Source: Methylonatrum sp040877625 (GTDB lineage Bacteria > Pseudomonadota > Gammaproteobacteria > Nitrococcales > Aquisalimonadaceae). From it: DNA of 64,000 bases. Shown here piece by piece: positions 51,977-59,832 of this stretch. The stretch is from contig JBBDNK010000020.1 in the NCBI GenBank assembly GCA_040877625.1, forward strand, positions 124,001 to 188,000, given 5' to 3'. The translations under genes were made by a program, and so were the position numbers. Every line of letters starts with the position of its first letter. Within the stretch, counting starts at the first letter, position 1. The notes below the pieces were generated by a model. It was not told the DNA's origin, made no database searches, and worked only from the letters and a program-made list of their open reading frames with translations.

Positions 51977-52387
51977 TCAGGCCTTGTCGACCATGGCGAT
52001 GCAGTCGATCTCGACATTGACGCCGGCACGATGGGGTGTTGCGCCGATGCAGGTGCGGGTGACTTTCTCGCCCTGCATGAAATCCTTGAAGGCCTCATTG
52101 AACGCAGGGAAGTCGGCGACATCCCTGAGAAAGACGCGCATGTTCACCACATTGGTGAAATCGGCGTCGGCGGCAGCCAGCACGTTGCGCAGGTTCTCCA
52201 GCGTGCGCACGGTCTGGACCTTGATGTCACCGTCGACAACCGTGCGGGTTTCGGGGTCCAGCGGCCCCTGTCCGGATACGAATACCATTTCCCCGACCCG
52301 AATTGCCTGGGCCAGGGGACTTGCGGCCTGTCCGGCGGTGAATCCAGTGGTCGGTGCTTTACCTGATGTGATGATCTCTTTTTGCAT
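51977..52387 (-). CDS. RidA/YjgF-family protein (possible 2-aminomuconate deaminase)
   Basis: A 136-residue protein of the RidA fold. Family features are the N-terminal TSGKAPTTGFTAGQAAS, VSGQGPLDPETR near residue 50 and the C-terminal GVNVEIDCIAM. The arginine that positions imines in RidA has its counterpart in NMRVFLRD. 2-Aminomuconate deaminases (AmnE/NbaF) belong to this family and work beside the same decarboxylase, hydratase and aldolase set seen here. Generic enamine/imine deamination is the alternative. Confidence 0.78.
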   Translation of the reverse strand: MQKEIITSGKAPTTGFTAGQAASPLAQAIRVGEMVFVSGQGPLDPETRTVVDGDIKVQTVRTLENLRNVLAAADADFTNVVNMRVFLRDVADFPAFNEAFKDFMQGEKVTRTCIGATPHRAGVNVEIDCIAMVDKA

Positions 52388-52425
52388 CTTCGGTGGCTCC
52401 TCTCCGGTAGGTGCTGCGGGTACGG

Positions 52426-53253
52426 TCATTCGGCGTGCACGAAGGCGACCGGGTTTGCGCCGATCACTTCACTGCGGTGGCGGGAAAATATCTCCATGTC
52501 GTGGCCGACCACGACACGACCCAGATCGCCATCAACGACCGACAGCATTTCTTCGTAAGTCTCCAGCATGCGCCAGGGATTGCCCTGGATATAGCCCGGC
52601 GGCCACATGCGTTCGATATTGTGATACCAGTAAGCGCAATCGCCGGCCAGGATGTAGGGACCATCGGCGGTTTCGATGACGATCCACTGCGAGCCGAAGG
52701 TGTGGGTGTCCGCGGCGAGCCGGCAGCGTATGCCGGGGGCGACTTCGGCGTCGCCATCGAGGTAGGTCAGGCGGCCTTCGGCCTCGATTCGTGCCAGCAC
52801 CTCGAAGTCCCTGGGACTGATCGACGACAGTTTCCAGTTTCCCTTGTCGACCTCCTTGCCGGCGAAGCTCTCGACTACCGGGCGCCAGAGTTCCGCCTCA
52901 CGGCGCTGTACGACGAAGCGGGCGTTGGGGAACGCCTCCATATTGCCGGCGTGATCGAAATGCAAGTGGGTGAGAATGACCAGCGTGATGTCCCGCGGGT
53001 GAACGCCCACCTTGGCAAGCACGGTCTCCGGCGTTTCGAAATCGTCGAAGTTGCGGCCGGTCATCGAACGGCCGCCGCCGAAGCCGGTATCGACCAGAAT
53101 CAGCTCGTTGCTGTCGCCTGACTCCGGGCGGATCAGAGAGTAGATCATGGGGATCTGGAAGGTGCCCTGATTGCTCATGATTGGCGCACCGGCAACAAAA
53201 TCTCCGGGCAAGCGGCCCTTCGCGAAGCACAACGTCCACACCGAATGATTCAT
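52426..53253 (-). CDS. MBL-fold hydrolase, N-acyl-homoserine-lactonase-like
   Basis: A 275-residue metallo-beta-lactamase-fold protein with THLHFDHAGNMEAFP (about 94-108), the dinuclear metal motif of AHL lactonases. It has further ligands in AADTHTFGSQ and AGDCAYWYHN. ATG 53253 has GGGGGAG upstream. In a catabolic operon it may open a lactone or cyclic intermediate rather than quench quorum signals. It is the first gene of the leftward operon and is divergent from the amidohydrolase. Confidence 0.8.
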   Translation of the reverse strand: MNHSVWTLCFAKGRLPGDFVAGAPIMSNQGTFQIPMIYSLIRPESGDSNELILVDTGFGGGRSMTGRNFDDFETPETVLAKVGVHPRDITLVILTHLHFDHAGNMEAFPNARFVVQRREAELWRPVVESFAGKEVDKGNWKLSSISPRDFEVLARIEAEGRLTYLDGDAEVAPGIRCRLAADTHTFGSQWIVIETADGPYILAGDCAYWYHNIERMWPPGYIQGNPWRMLETYEEMLSVVDGDLGRVVVGHDMEIFSRHRSEVIGANPVAFVHAE

Positions 53254-53313
53254 CGGCAGGCTCCCCCTTTCTAAGTCTGCGCAGCTTGAATAAACGATGA
53301 TTCTACAAATTTG

Positions 53314-53322
53314 GATATTAAT
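53314..53322. promoter_or_regulatory. GATATTAAT motif in the lactonase/amidohydrolase divergent promoter
   Basis: This nonamer is identical to that upstream of the module A TAXI gene (35456-35464) and shares GATATTA with the palindrome at 44202-44223. It lies 51 bases before the amidohydrolase start in the 119-base divergent region, which is AT-rich (ACAAATTTGGATATTAATTG). Confidence 0.35.
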
Positions 53323-53372
53323 TGACAACGTGGAGATTCGATTCTAGTCTCGAAATGAACAGGGGGGACGCT

Positions 53373-55142
53373 ATGTCGAGACCATCCGACCAGGTCGGGA
53401 ATAGAGACTGTGCGCCGTCAGGCGCTCCGGTCAAGGTTCTCGCCAATGGCCGAATCATCACGGTGGACAGTCGCGACGCGATTGCCGAGGCAATCGCCTG
53501 GCAGGGTGATCGCATCATCGCCGTGGGCGAAAATTACGCCGTGTGTAGCGCCGCCGGCGACGATGCAGTGGTCATCGATCTTGGCGGACGCGCCGTCGTC
53601 CCCGGCCTGATCGATACCCATGCGCACATGGACCGTGAAGGGCTGAAGGTGCTGGGTACGGATCTGAGCGGCTGCCGCCAACTGTCGGACGTTCTCGAAC
53701 GCATTGCCGCTGCCGCCGCCGTCGCCGAGCCGGGCGCCTGGATCGTGACCATGCCGGTCGGCACACCGCCGTTCTACACCGACGGCCCGGACTCCCTGAA
53801 GGAAGGCCGCCTGCCGCGCCGCGACGAACTCGATGCGGTGGCACCGCGGAACCCCGTTTATATCCGCCCGATCTGGGGCTACTGGCGTCACGCGCCGAAT
53901 CCGGAATGCCTGGTCTCGGCAGCCAATAGCGAGGCGCTGCGGGCCTCCGGTATTTCCCCGGATGCCGGGGTGCCGGCGCAGAGCGTCAGCTTCGAGCGTG
54001 ACGGCGCCGGCTGCCTGACCGGCATCATTCGCGAAACCACCGCCATGCCCATTGTCGAGCTGGTCATGCTCGACGCCGCCTCGCGGTTCACCGCCCGAGA
54101 CAGGGAAACAGGGCTGGTTGCCGCCATGCGAGCCTACAACCGGCTCGGCACCACCAGCATCTATGAGGGCCACGGAGTTGCCTCGGAACTGTTCCGAGCC
54201 TACCGCGCCTGTCAGCACCAGGGTCGAATGTCGGTGCGCGCGCATCTTACCCATAGCCCGTCCTGGCGGACCATCGGCGACGCCGATCCGGCACGGCTGC
54301 TGGAGCAGTGGGCCTACTGGGCGGGCGCCGGCGGTCTTGGCGACGACTGGCTGCGCATGGAGGGGCTGTTCGTCGAGCATCGCGTGGCGCCGGATGATCT
54401 GGTCCGTGCCGGCGCTGCGCCCTATACCGGCTGGGCCGGCTTTCACTACGATTGCGCCCTGCCCCGCGAAGCCCTTCGCGAGGTGTTGATCGCCGCCGCC
54501 CGCAGCGACATCCGCTGTGTAGCCATAGCGCCCGATCTGATCGACCTGCTTGTCGAAGTCAATCGCGTCGTGCCCATCGTCGGCCGGCGATGGATTGTCC
54601 AGCACGTCGGCCCGCTGTCGCGGCAGCGTTGCCAGCTCGCCGCCGAGCTGGGCCTCATCCTGACGCCGCTGACCACGCGGTACATCTACAAGGAAGGCGT
54701 GGCCTCGCCGGCCCGGCAGGGCCTCGCTGATGAAAGCGATTACGTGCCTTTGGCCAGGCTGGCGGACATGGGCGTTACCTTCTCTCTCGCCAGCGACAAC
54801 TCGCCGCCTTCGCTGTGGCATTCGATCTGGCATGCCGTGGCCCGTCGCGACGGGACCGGTGCCGAGGTGCCGGGCGCCGATCAGAAGCTGAGCCGCATGC
54901 AGGCGCTGCGCGCCGCAACCATGGGCGGTGCCCGTCTGGGGTTCGACGAGGAGCACAAGGGCTCGCTGGAGCCCGGCAAACTGGCTGATCTTGCCGTCCT
55001 CAGCGACGACCCGCTGCGCTGCGACGAGGACGTCATTCCGGCCATCACTGCCGCGATGACCGTCGTGGGCGGCCGAATTTTTCATCTGGACAGGGCAGTT
55101 TTCACGGCCCCGGAAATCGCAGAACGTGGAGTCACCACATGA
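53373..55142 (+). CDS. YtcJ-like metal-dependent amidohydrolase
   Basis: A 589-residue amidohydrolase-superfamily enzyme. The metal-binding HxH is in GLIDTHAHMDRE near residue 80. Later segments IVQHVGPLSRQRC and FSLASDNSPPS correspond to the His and Asp ligand regions, and MGGARLGFDEEHKGSLEPGKLADLAV is the usual C-terminal sheet (given as MGGARLGFDEEHKGS and LEPGKLADLAV). N-substituted formamide deformylase belongs to this group. ATG 53373 is chosen because GGGGGGA precedes it; earlier ATGs at 53322 and 53355 exist. Its stop overlaps the LigA-like start in ATGA. Confidence 0.82.
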   Translation: MSRPSDQVGNRDCAPSGAPVKVLANGRIITVDSRDAIAEAIAWQGDRIIAVGENYAVCSAAGDDAVVIDLGGRAVVPGLIDTHAHMDREGLKVLGTDLSGCRQLSDVLERIAAAAAVAEPGAWIVTMPVGTPPFYTDGPDSLKEGRLPRRDELDAVAPRNPVYIRPIWGYWRHAPNPECLVSAANSEALRASGISPDAGVPAQSVSFERDGAGCLTGIIRETTAMPIVELVMLDAASRFTARDRETGLVAAMRAYNRLGTTSIYEGHGVASELFRAYRACQHQGRMSVRAHLTHSPSWRTIGDADPARLLEQWAYWAGAGGLGDDWLRMEGLFVEHRVAPDDLVRAGAAPYTGWAGFHYDCALPREALREVLIAAARSDIRCVAIAPDLIDLLVEVNRVVPIVGRRWIVQHVGPLSRQRCQLAAELGLILTPLTTRYIYKEGVASPARQGLADESDYVPLARLADMGVTFSLASDNSPPSLWHSIWHAVARRDGTGAEVPGADQKLSRMQALRAATMGGARLGFDEEHKGSLEPGKLADLAVLSDDPLRCDEDVIPAITAAMTVVGGRIFHLDRAVFTAPEIAERGVTT

Positions 55143-55441
55143 GCATCAAGGACCTGAACAGGACACTTCCGTCCAACCGCATGATCTTCGAACTACGCCA
55201 CGATCCGGCACGGGTGGAACGTTTTCGCGCGGACATGGAGGCGGTGATGGAGAAATACGGCCTCTCCGAGGCCGAGAAAGAAGCCTTCCGCCATCAGGAT
55301 ATCCGCGCCCTCGCCAAGATGGGCGTGCACCCCTATTTTCTGCCGCAGGTCAGCCGGCTGTATCGCGGTGGCGCTTACAACCACAACGATAGCCCGGCCG
55401 CCGAGCTGTATCGCCGGAACATGATCGACAAGCAGGACTAA
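55139..55441 (+). CDS. LigA-like small subunit of an extradiol dioxygenase
   Basis: A 100-residue protein of the protocatechuate 4,5-dioxygenase alpha-subunit (LigA) family. LRHDPARVERFRADMEAVM, an AFRHQDIRALAKMG helix and MGVHPYFLPQVSRL correspond to the substrate-capping helices. It is translationally coupled to the amidohydrolase and precedes the large subunit by 23 bases, as in two-subunit type II extradiol enzymes. Confidence 0.85.
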   Translation: MSIKDLNRTLPSNRMIFELRHDPARVERFRADMEAVMEKYGLSEAEKEAFRHQDIRALAKMGVHPYFLPQVSRLYRGGAYNHNDSPAAELYRRNMIDKQD

Positions 55442-55464
55442 GGACAACAGATTGGAGAACGTAC

Positions 55465-56313
55465 ATGGGTAAGATCGTCGCCACTATCGCGCTGTCGCAC
55501 GCGCCCGGGCTGACCGGGTGGCTGGATCAGGCGCCGCCGGAGCAGGCCCGCAGCCTGCATGAAGGCTTCACGCGCCTGGGTGACATGCTGCGTGCAACGA
55601 AGCCCGACGTGATCATCGGCATCGCTAACGATCACATCCTCAACATGCCGCTCGAAAACACGCCGGATTTCTGCGTCGGCACCGCCGCGCGCTGGCAGGG
55701 GCCGGCGGAATGGTTCAAGGACTGGCTCAATGTCGACGACTATGAAGTCGACGGCAACACCGAGGTCGCCCACACCCTGGTGCGCGAAGGCGACTCCCGT
55801 GGCGTGCGCTTCGCCATGGCGGACAAGCTGCTGTTCGATGACAACTGGTCCGTGCCGCTGAAGTACCTGACACCGGATTACAACATCCCGCTGGTGCCGA
55901 TTCACATGAACTGCATCGTTCCGCCGCTACCCAGTCCGGAGCGTTGCTATGAAGTGGGCCGAGTGATCGCCGATATCGTCACCAATTGCCGCCCGGAGGG
56001 CGAACGGGTGGCGATCATGGCGACCGGCGGCCTGTCACATGACCCGGGCGGGGACCGCTATTTTGACGTCGACGAGGAATTCGATCGCTGGTTCCTGTCA
56101 CTGCTCGAAGCCGGGGACACCGAGCGCATGCTACGCGAGTGCACCATCGAGCGGATGATGGAGGCCGGCGACGGCGGCACCAGCGAGCTGCTCGCCTGGA
56201 TGGTGGCGCACGGCGCGGCCGGCGGCCGTCCGGCAAAGACAGTCTGCTATGAGCCGACCGCCTCGCTGCGCAGTGGCATGGGCTGCGTGAACTGGACGAT
56301 GGAAAATGCCTGA
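55465..56313 (+). CDS. LigB-type extradiol ring-cleavage dioxygenase, catalytic subunit
   Basis: A 282-residue class III extradiol enzyme. Expected iron ligands: a His in ALSHAPGLTGW (about 12), a second in IGIANDHILNM (about 55) and a Glu near 240 in the C-terminal part (GTSELLAWM). The catalytic His is in ATGGLSHDPGG near 190. It is of the LigB family that cleaves protocatechuate, aminophenol or hydroxypyridine-type rings. The partner LigA-like gene is directly upstream. The neighbouring amidase and formamidase-like genes argue for a nitrogen-bearing substrate. Confidence 0.87.
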   Translation: MGKIVATIALSHAPGLTGWLDQAPPEQARSLHEGFTRLGDMLRATKPDVIIGIANDHILNMPLENTPDFCVGTAARWQGPAEWFKDWLNVDDYEVDGNTEVAHTLVREGDSRGVRFAMADKLLFDDNWSVPLKYLTPDYNIPLVPIHMNCIVPPLPSPERCYEVGRVIADIVTNCRPEGERVAIMATGGLSHDPGGDRYFDVDEEFDRWFLSLLEAGDTERMLRECTIERMMEAGDGGTSELLAWMVAHGAAGGRPAKTVCYEPTASLRSGMGCVNWTMENA

Positions 56314-57013
56314 TTCAAAACTTGATAACCAGATCTGGACGGACCTGGAGCAGCAGGTCGATCCGGCCCACACGGCGCTGCTCATCATTGATGTGCAAAA
56401 CGATTTCTGCGCCGACGACGGTTACATCGACAAGCTCCTGCAACGGGACATGTCCCAGTGTCAGGGCGTGGTCAAGCCGATATCCCAATTGGTCGACGAG
56501 GCCCGCAAGGCGGGGGTGCTGGTGGTCTGGGTGCAGGCCAATTACGCGCCGGAGAACCTCCCGGCGCCCGTGTTGGCGAAGCAAAAAGCCATGGGCGCCA
56601 GCATGGTCTGCTGTGCACCTGGCACATGGGGGGCGGAGCTTTACGGAGGGCTTGCCCCGGAGCACGGCGAGGCGGTTATCGAAAAGCATCGCTACAGCGC
56701 CTTCTCCGGTACGCCGCTCGACAATATGCTCCGCACACGCGGCATCCGCACCCTGGTGCTGACAGGCGTTCAGACCAACGTCTGCATCGAATCGACGCTG
56801 CGCGATGGATTCTCCAAGGGCTACTACATCGTCGTGCCAGAAGACTGCGTGGGCAGCCATACGCCGGAACTGCACCGCGCCACCCTGGACAACGTGCGCA
56901 TGCTGTTCGGCACGGTGAGCACCGCGGGACAGCTTAACGATCTCTGGGCCGGCGGTCTGGCCCGGCACAAGGACATGAATGACGGAGGAAAGGCGAATGC
57001 CGCAGGCAAGTAG
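56306..57013 (+). CDS. Isochorismatase-family cysteine hydrolase (amidase-like)
   Basis: A 235-residue cysteine hydrolase. The triad is Asp in LLIIDVQNDFC (about 29), Lys in VIEKHRYSAF (about 127) and Cys in GVQTNVCIESTLRDG (about 160). A cis-peptide TG precedes the Cys segment as in N-carbamoylsarcosine amidase and maleamate amidase. It overlaps the LigB gene by 8 bases and the next hydrolase by 17. Context points to release of ammonia or carbamate from a ring-fission amide. Confidence 0.87.
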   Translation: MPDSKLDNQIWTDLEQQVDPAHTALLIIDVQNDFCADDGYIDKLLQRDMSQCQGVVKPISQLVDEARKAGVLVVWVQANYAPENLPAPVLAKQKAMGASMVCCAPGTWGAELYGGLAPEHGEAVIEKHRYSAFSGTPLDNMLRTRGIRTLVLTGVQTNVCIESTLRDGFSKGYYIVVPEDCVGSHTPELHRATLDNVRMLFGTVSTAGQLNDLWAGGLARHKDMNDGGKANAAGK

Positions 57014-57899
57014 CATCTACAAGGGCTATACGAAGGAAGCGTTGAACCGTCAGTACGACGTGGACAACTCCGTGCCCGACTTGACCGTCTACCAGAAAAA
57101 GTACAACGCCGAGACCGAGCGCGTGCGCGGCGCCTACAAACACGTCCGCGATGTCGCCTATGGATCGCATCCGCTGGAGCTGCTCGATGTCTTTCCGGCG
57201 GCGCAGCCCGGTTCGCCGGTACACGTCTACATTCATGGCGGTGGCTGGCGGACCTCGAGCAAGAACGGTCGTGGCTTCCCCGCGGAGTCCTTCGTCAATG
57301 CCGGCGCGACCTACATCCCGATCGACTATCCGTTGGCGCCGGACGCCCGGATGGACGAAATCGTCGATGCCGTGCGCCGCGCGATCAGCTGGGTCTGGAC
57401 GCATGCCGCCGAGCACAATGGTGATCCGAACCGTATCTACGTCTCCGGAAATTCCGCCGGTGGCCATCTGACGGCGATGCTGATCGCCGCCGGCTGGCAG
57501 GAGAAATACGGCGTGCCGGCTGACGTGGTCAAGGGCGCCACCGGGATCAGCGGCCTGTATGACCTGGAGCCGCATACCATCGTCGACGTACGCGCCTACC
57601 TGAACCTCGACGCCGAAGAGGCCCGGCGCAACAGCCCGACGCACCATCTGCCCGATCGGACCATGCCCATCGTGCTCGCGGTGGGTGGCGATGAGCCGGC
57701 GGAGTTTCTGCGTCAGTCCAGGGACTATCAGAGTTCCCTGGTCGGGCATGGCATCCACGCCGACCTGAAAATCCTGTCCGGACATAACCATTTTTCCATC
57801 ATGGCCGAGATGAACCGCCCCGAGGGGGAGCTGTTGCGTGCAATGCTCGCACAGATGGGGCTGGCCGTTGCCAACACCGCAAAGACTAGAGGGGGATAA
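56997..57899 (+). CDS. Alpha/beta hydrolase, kynurenine-formamidase-like (module B copy)
   Basis: A 300-residue paralogue of the hydrolase at 49662, sharing the ALNRQYDVDNSVPDL start, YIHGGGWRTSSK, GNSAGGHLTAML (nucleophile Ser) and a C-terminal SGHNHFSIM catalytic His. ATG 56997 (MPQASSIY) has GGAGGAAAGG upstream and lies inside the end of the preceding gene. N-formyl or other amide hydrolysis is inferred from the HGGxW family and the neighbours. Confidence 0.8.
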   Translation: MPQASSIYKGYTKEALNRQYDVDNSVPDLTVYQKKYNAETERVRGAYKHVRDVAYGSHPLELLDVFPAAQPGSPVHVYIHGGGWRTSSKNGRGFPAESFVNAGATYIPIDYPLAPDARMDEIVDAVRRAISWVWTHAAEHNGDPNRIYVSGNSAGGHLTAMLIAAGWQEKYGVPADVVKGATGISGLYDLEPHTIVDVRAYLNLDAEEARRNSPTHHLPDRTMPIVLAVGGDEPAEFLRQSRDYQSSLVGHGIHADLKILSGHNHFSIMAEMNRPEGELLRAMLAQMGLAVANTAKTRGG

Positions 57900-58703
57900 A
57901 TGATGGCAAAGACGGATTCCGCCAACCGGATCGGTGACGATCGCTTGCGGAGCATGCTCAACATTTGCCGCTTTCATCGGCAGCATGAGCGTTTCCATAC
58001 CACCGAGAGCATGCAGGTTGCCGTTGAACTTCGCAGGCACTCCAATGCACTCAAGCTTCTCGCCGACCGCTGGCTGGCAACTGCCGCCGAGAACGAGGGC
58101 GGCGGCAAGCAGGATTATGCCGATCCGCTGTTCCAGGCGGCGGGCTGCTATGACCTGAATGACATGGCGGGCATCACCACCACCGGCATCCTGTTCATGG
58201 AAGGGGAAAGCGAGCCGCGCGAGATCAGGATGATGCAGGCCCGGTTCAAGGAGCTGGCCGAGTATTACCGGGGCACCGGCAAGTGGCTCGACGAGAAGAT
58301 GGACGCCGGTTGGGAGCGTGAGTCCGTGCTGCTCAATGTGGAATTCGCGGATATCTCCTATCAACGCCATTTTGCTCTGATCAACACCACCATGACCGGC
58401 CATGCCTATAACACCGCGGGCCGGATCATCGGCGCGGCGCACCAGAACCTTTCCTCGGTGGAGTTTCTGCCCAAGAAGATTCGCAAGGATCTCCGTGGAA
58501 CCGCGCAACTGATGCGCACGACCGCGTGGCTGATCGACGAGGCGGCAGCCATTCTCGCCAAGCGCGCCGCCGAGAACGGCCTGGTTGACCGCTATTGGAC
58601 CGATGTCATTGCAGGTCTGGAAAAGCGCGTCGGCACGGGGGCAGCCGCCGCCGCGCCGACCGAGGAGGAGGCGGTACCCAACCCACCGACCGCTAGAAAG
58701 TAG
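57900..58703 (+). CDS. Conserved-looking protein of unknown function in module B
   Basis: I do not recognise this 267-residue protein. It begins directly after the hydrolase stop (TAA then ATG ATG; AGAGGGGG upstream), so it is almost certainly cotranslated with the catabolic enzymes. It appears mainly alpha-helical, without signal peptide or membrane segments. A Cys/His-rich motif ICRFHRQHERFH lies near residues 22-33, and further His residues occur in YQRHFALIN, TGHAYN and AAHQNLS. The last 30 residues are Ala/Pro/Glu-rich and probably disordered. The His content might suit metal or haem binding, but this is only a thought. Confidence 0.75.
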   Translation: MMAKTDSANRIGDDRLRSMLNICRFHRQHERFHTTESMQVAVELRRHSNALKLLADRWLATAAENEGGGKQDYADPLFQAAGCYDLNDMAGITTTGILFMEGESEPREIRMMQARFKELAEYYRGTGKWLDEKMDAGWERESVLLNVEFADISYQRHFALINTTMTGHAYNTAGRIIGAAHQNLSSVEFLPKKIRKDLRGTAQLMRTTAWLIDEAAAILAKRAAENGLVDRYWTDVIAGLEKRVGTGAAAAAPTEEEAVPNPPTARK

Positions 58704-58778
58704 CAAGGCAGAAAGCCCAACCGCAATTGCGGAAATTTGACCGAAGAAGAACTACTCACAACACGTGGAGACGCAGTG

Positions 58779-59729
58779 ATGAAGCTTATCAAGCAGCTCG
58801 CAATAGCCGGAGTCATGACGACCATGGCTGCCGGCACCGCCAATGCCCAGACCATCGGCCTGGGTACCGCACAGGCTGGCGCAACCATGACCATGGGTCA
58901 GGAAATCGCCAGGATCATTTCCCAGGACACCGACTACCAGATGCGCAGTCAGGGCTTTGCCTCCACCGGCCAGTACGGCCCGCGGGTAAACGCCGGTGCG
59001 CTGGAATTCGGCGTGTCCAACATTATCGAGATCAACTATCTGCGTAACGGAAAGGAGTTGATCGAAGGCAGGCCCCAGGAAGACCTGCGTCTGGCCATGG
59101 TCATCTACAACCTGCCGGTGACCTTTTACGCATCCGAGCGTTCCGGGATCACCAAACCCGAGGAACTGGTCGGCAAGCGCGTGCCTAACGGCTGGACAAG
59201 TCAGCCGCTGGGTCGTTGGCTGTGGAGCGGATTCTTCGCCAACGTCGGAATCGATTACGAGGACGTGAACGGCGTAGCGGTGACCGCCATGCCCCGGCAG
59301 TGGGACATGTTCGGGCAGAATCTGCTTGACGCGAACTTCTCCATCTTTGGTGGCGCGTTTACCGATGAACTGGCCAATCGCGCCGGCGGCATTACTTATC
59401 TGAATGTCAGTGATGATCCTGCCGCCGTTAAGCGTCAGCAGGAATTCCTGCCTTACAGCTATGTGAGCTCGGACCGTCATCCGCGTACTGGTGAAGTCGT
59501 GAACAACATCTCCTACGACTTTGCTCTGTTCACCAGCGCCCGGGTGCCGGATGAGCTGGTCTACGACGTCGTCAAGGCGCTGCACGCGAAAGCCGACGCG
59601 CTGGTGGCCCTGTATCGCGCCGAGGGGCGTGAAGTGAAATTCGCGGTGGAATCCGGCGTGCCTTTCCATGCAGGTGCCGAGAAGTTCTATCGTGAAGTCG
59701 GCATGTGGCCGCCGAAAAAGCAGAACTAG
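58779..59729 (+). CDS. TAXI-family TRAP transporter solute-binding protein (module B)
   Basis: A 316-residue periplasmic binding protein, signal peptide MKLIKQLAIAGVMTTMAAGT with cleavage near ANA-Q. It shares the layout of the module A protein: the AQAGATMTMGQEIARIIS ligand segment and a C-terminal HAGAEKFYREVGMW. ATG 58779 has GGAGACG upstream. A strong hairpin separates it from the permease gene. Confidence 0.88.
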   Translation: MKLIKQLAIAGVMTTMAAGTANAQTIGLGTAQAGATMTMGQEIARIISQDTDYQMRSQGFASTGQYGPRVNAGALEFGVSNIIEINYLRNGKELIEGRPQEDLRLAMVIYNLPVTFYASERSGITKPEELVGKRVPNGWTSQPLGRWLWSGFFANVGIDYEDVNGVAVTAMPRQWDMFGQNLLDANFSIFGGAFTDELANRAGGITYLNVSDDPAAVKRQQEFLPYSYVSSDRHPRTGEVVNNISYDFALFTSARVPDELVYDVVKALHAKADALVALYRAEGREVKFAVESGVPFHAGAEKFYREVGMWPPKKQN

Positions 59730-59748
59730 GCAGGACAGGATCTGGCCT

Positions 59749-59789
59749 CATTGTTCCGGGACGGCGTGCCCAGCCGTCCCGGAACAATG
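59749..59789 (+). other. Perfect 17-bp hairpin between TAXI and TRAP permease genes
   Basis: CATTGTTCCGGGACGGC at 59749-59765 and its exact complement at 59773-59789 flank the loop GTGCCCA. It starts 20 bases after the binding-protein stop and has no T-run. Such a hairpin can protect the upstream mRNA end or partly terminate, so that more binding protein than permease is made. Confidence 0.7.
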
Positions 59790-59832
59790 GGCGTTGACGC
59801 AGTTAACAGCGGTTTTTTAGGGAGAGTGGCCC

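Noticed and set aside
52426..53253. Genuine quorum-quenching AHL lactonase
   Set aside because: The metal motif fits, but the operon context is catabolic and no quorum-sensing genes are nearby; the function is left open.
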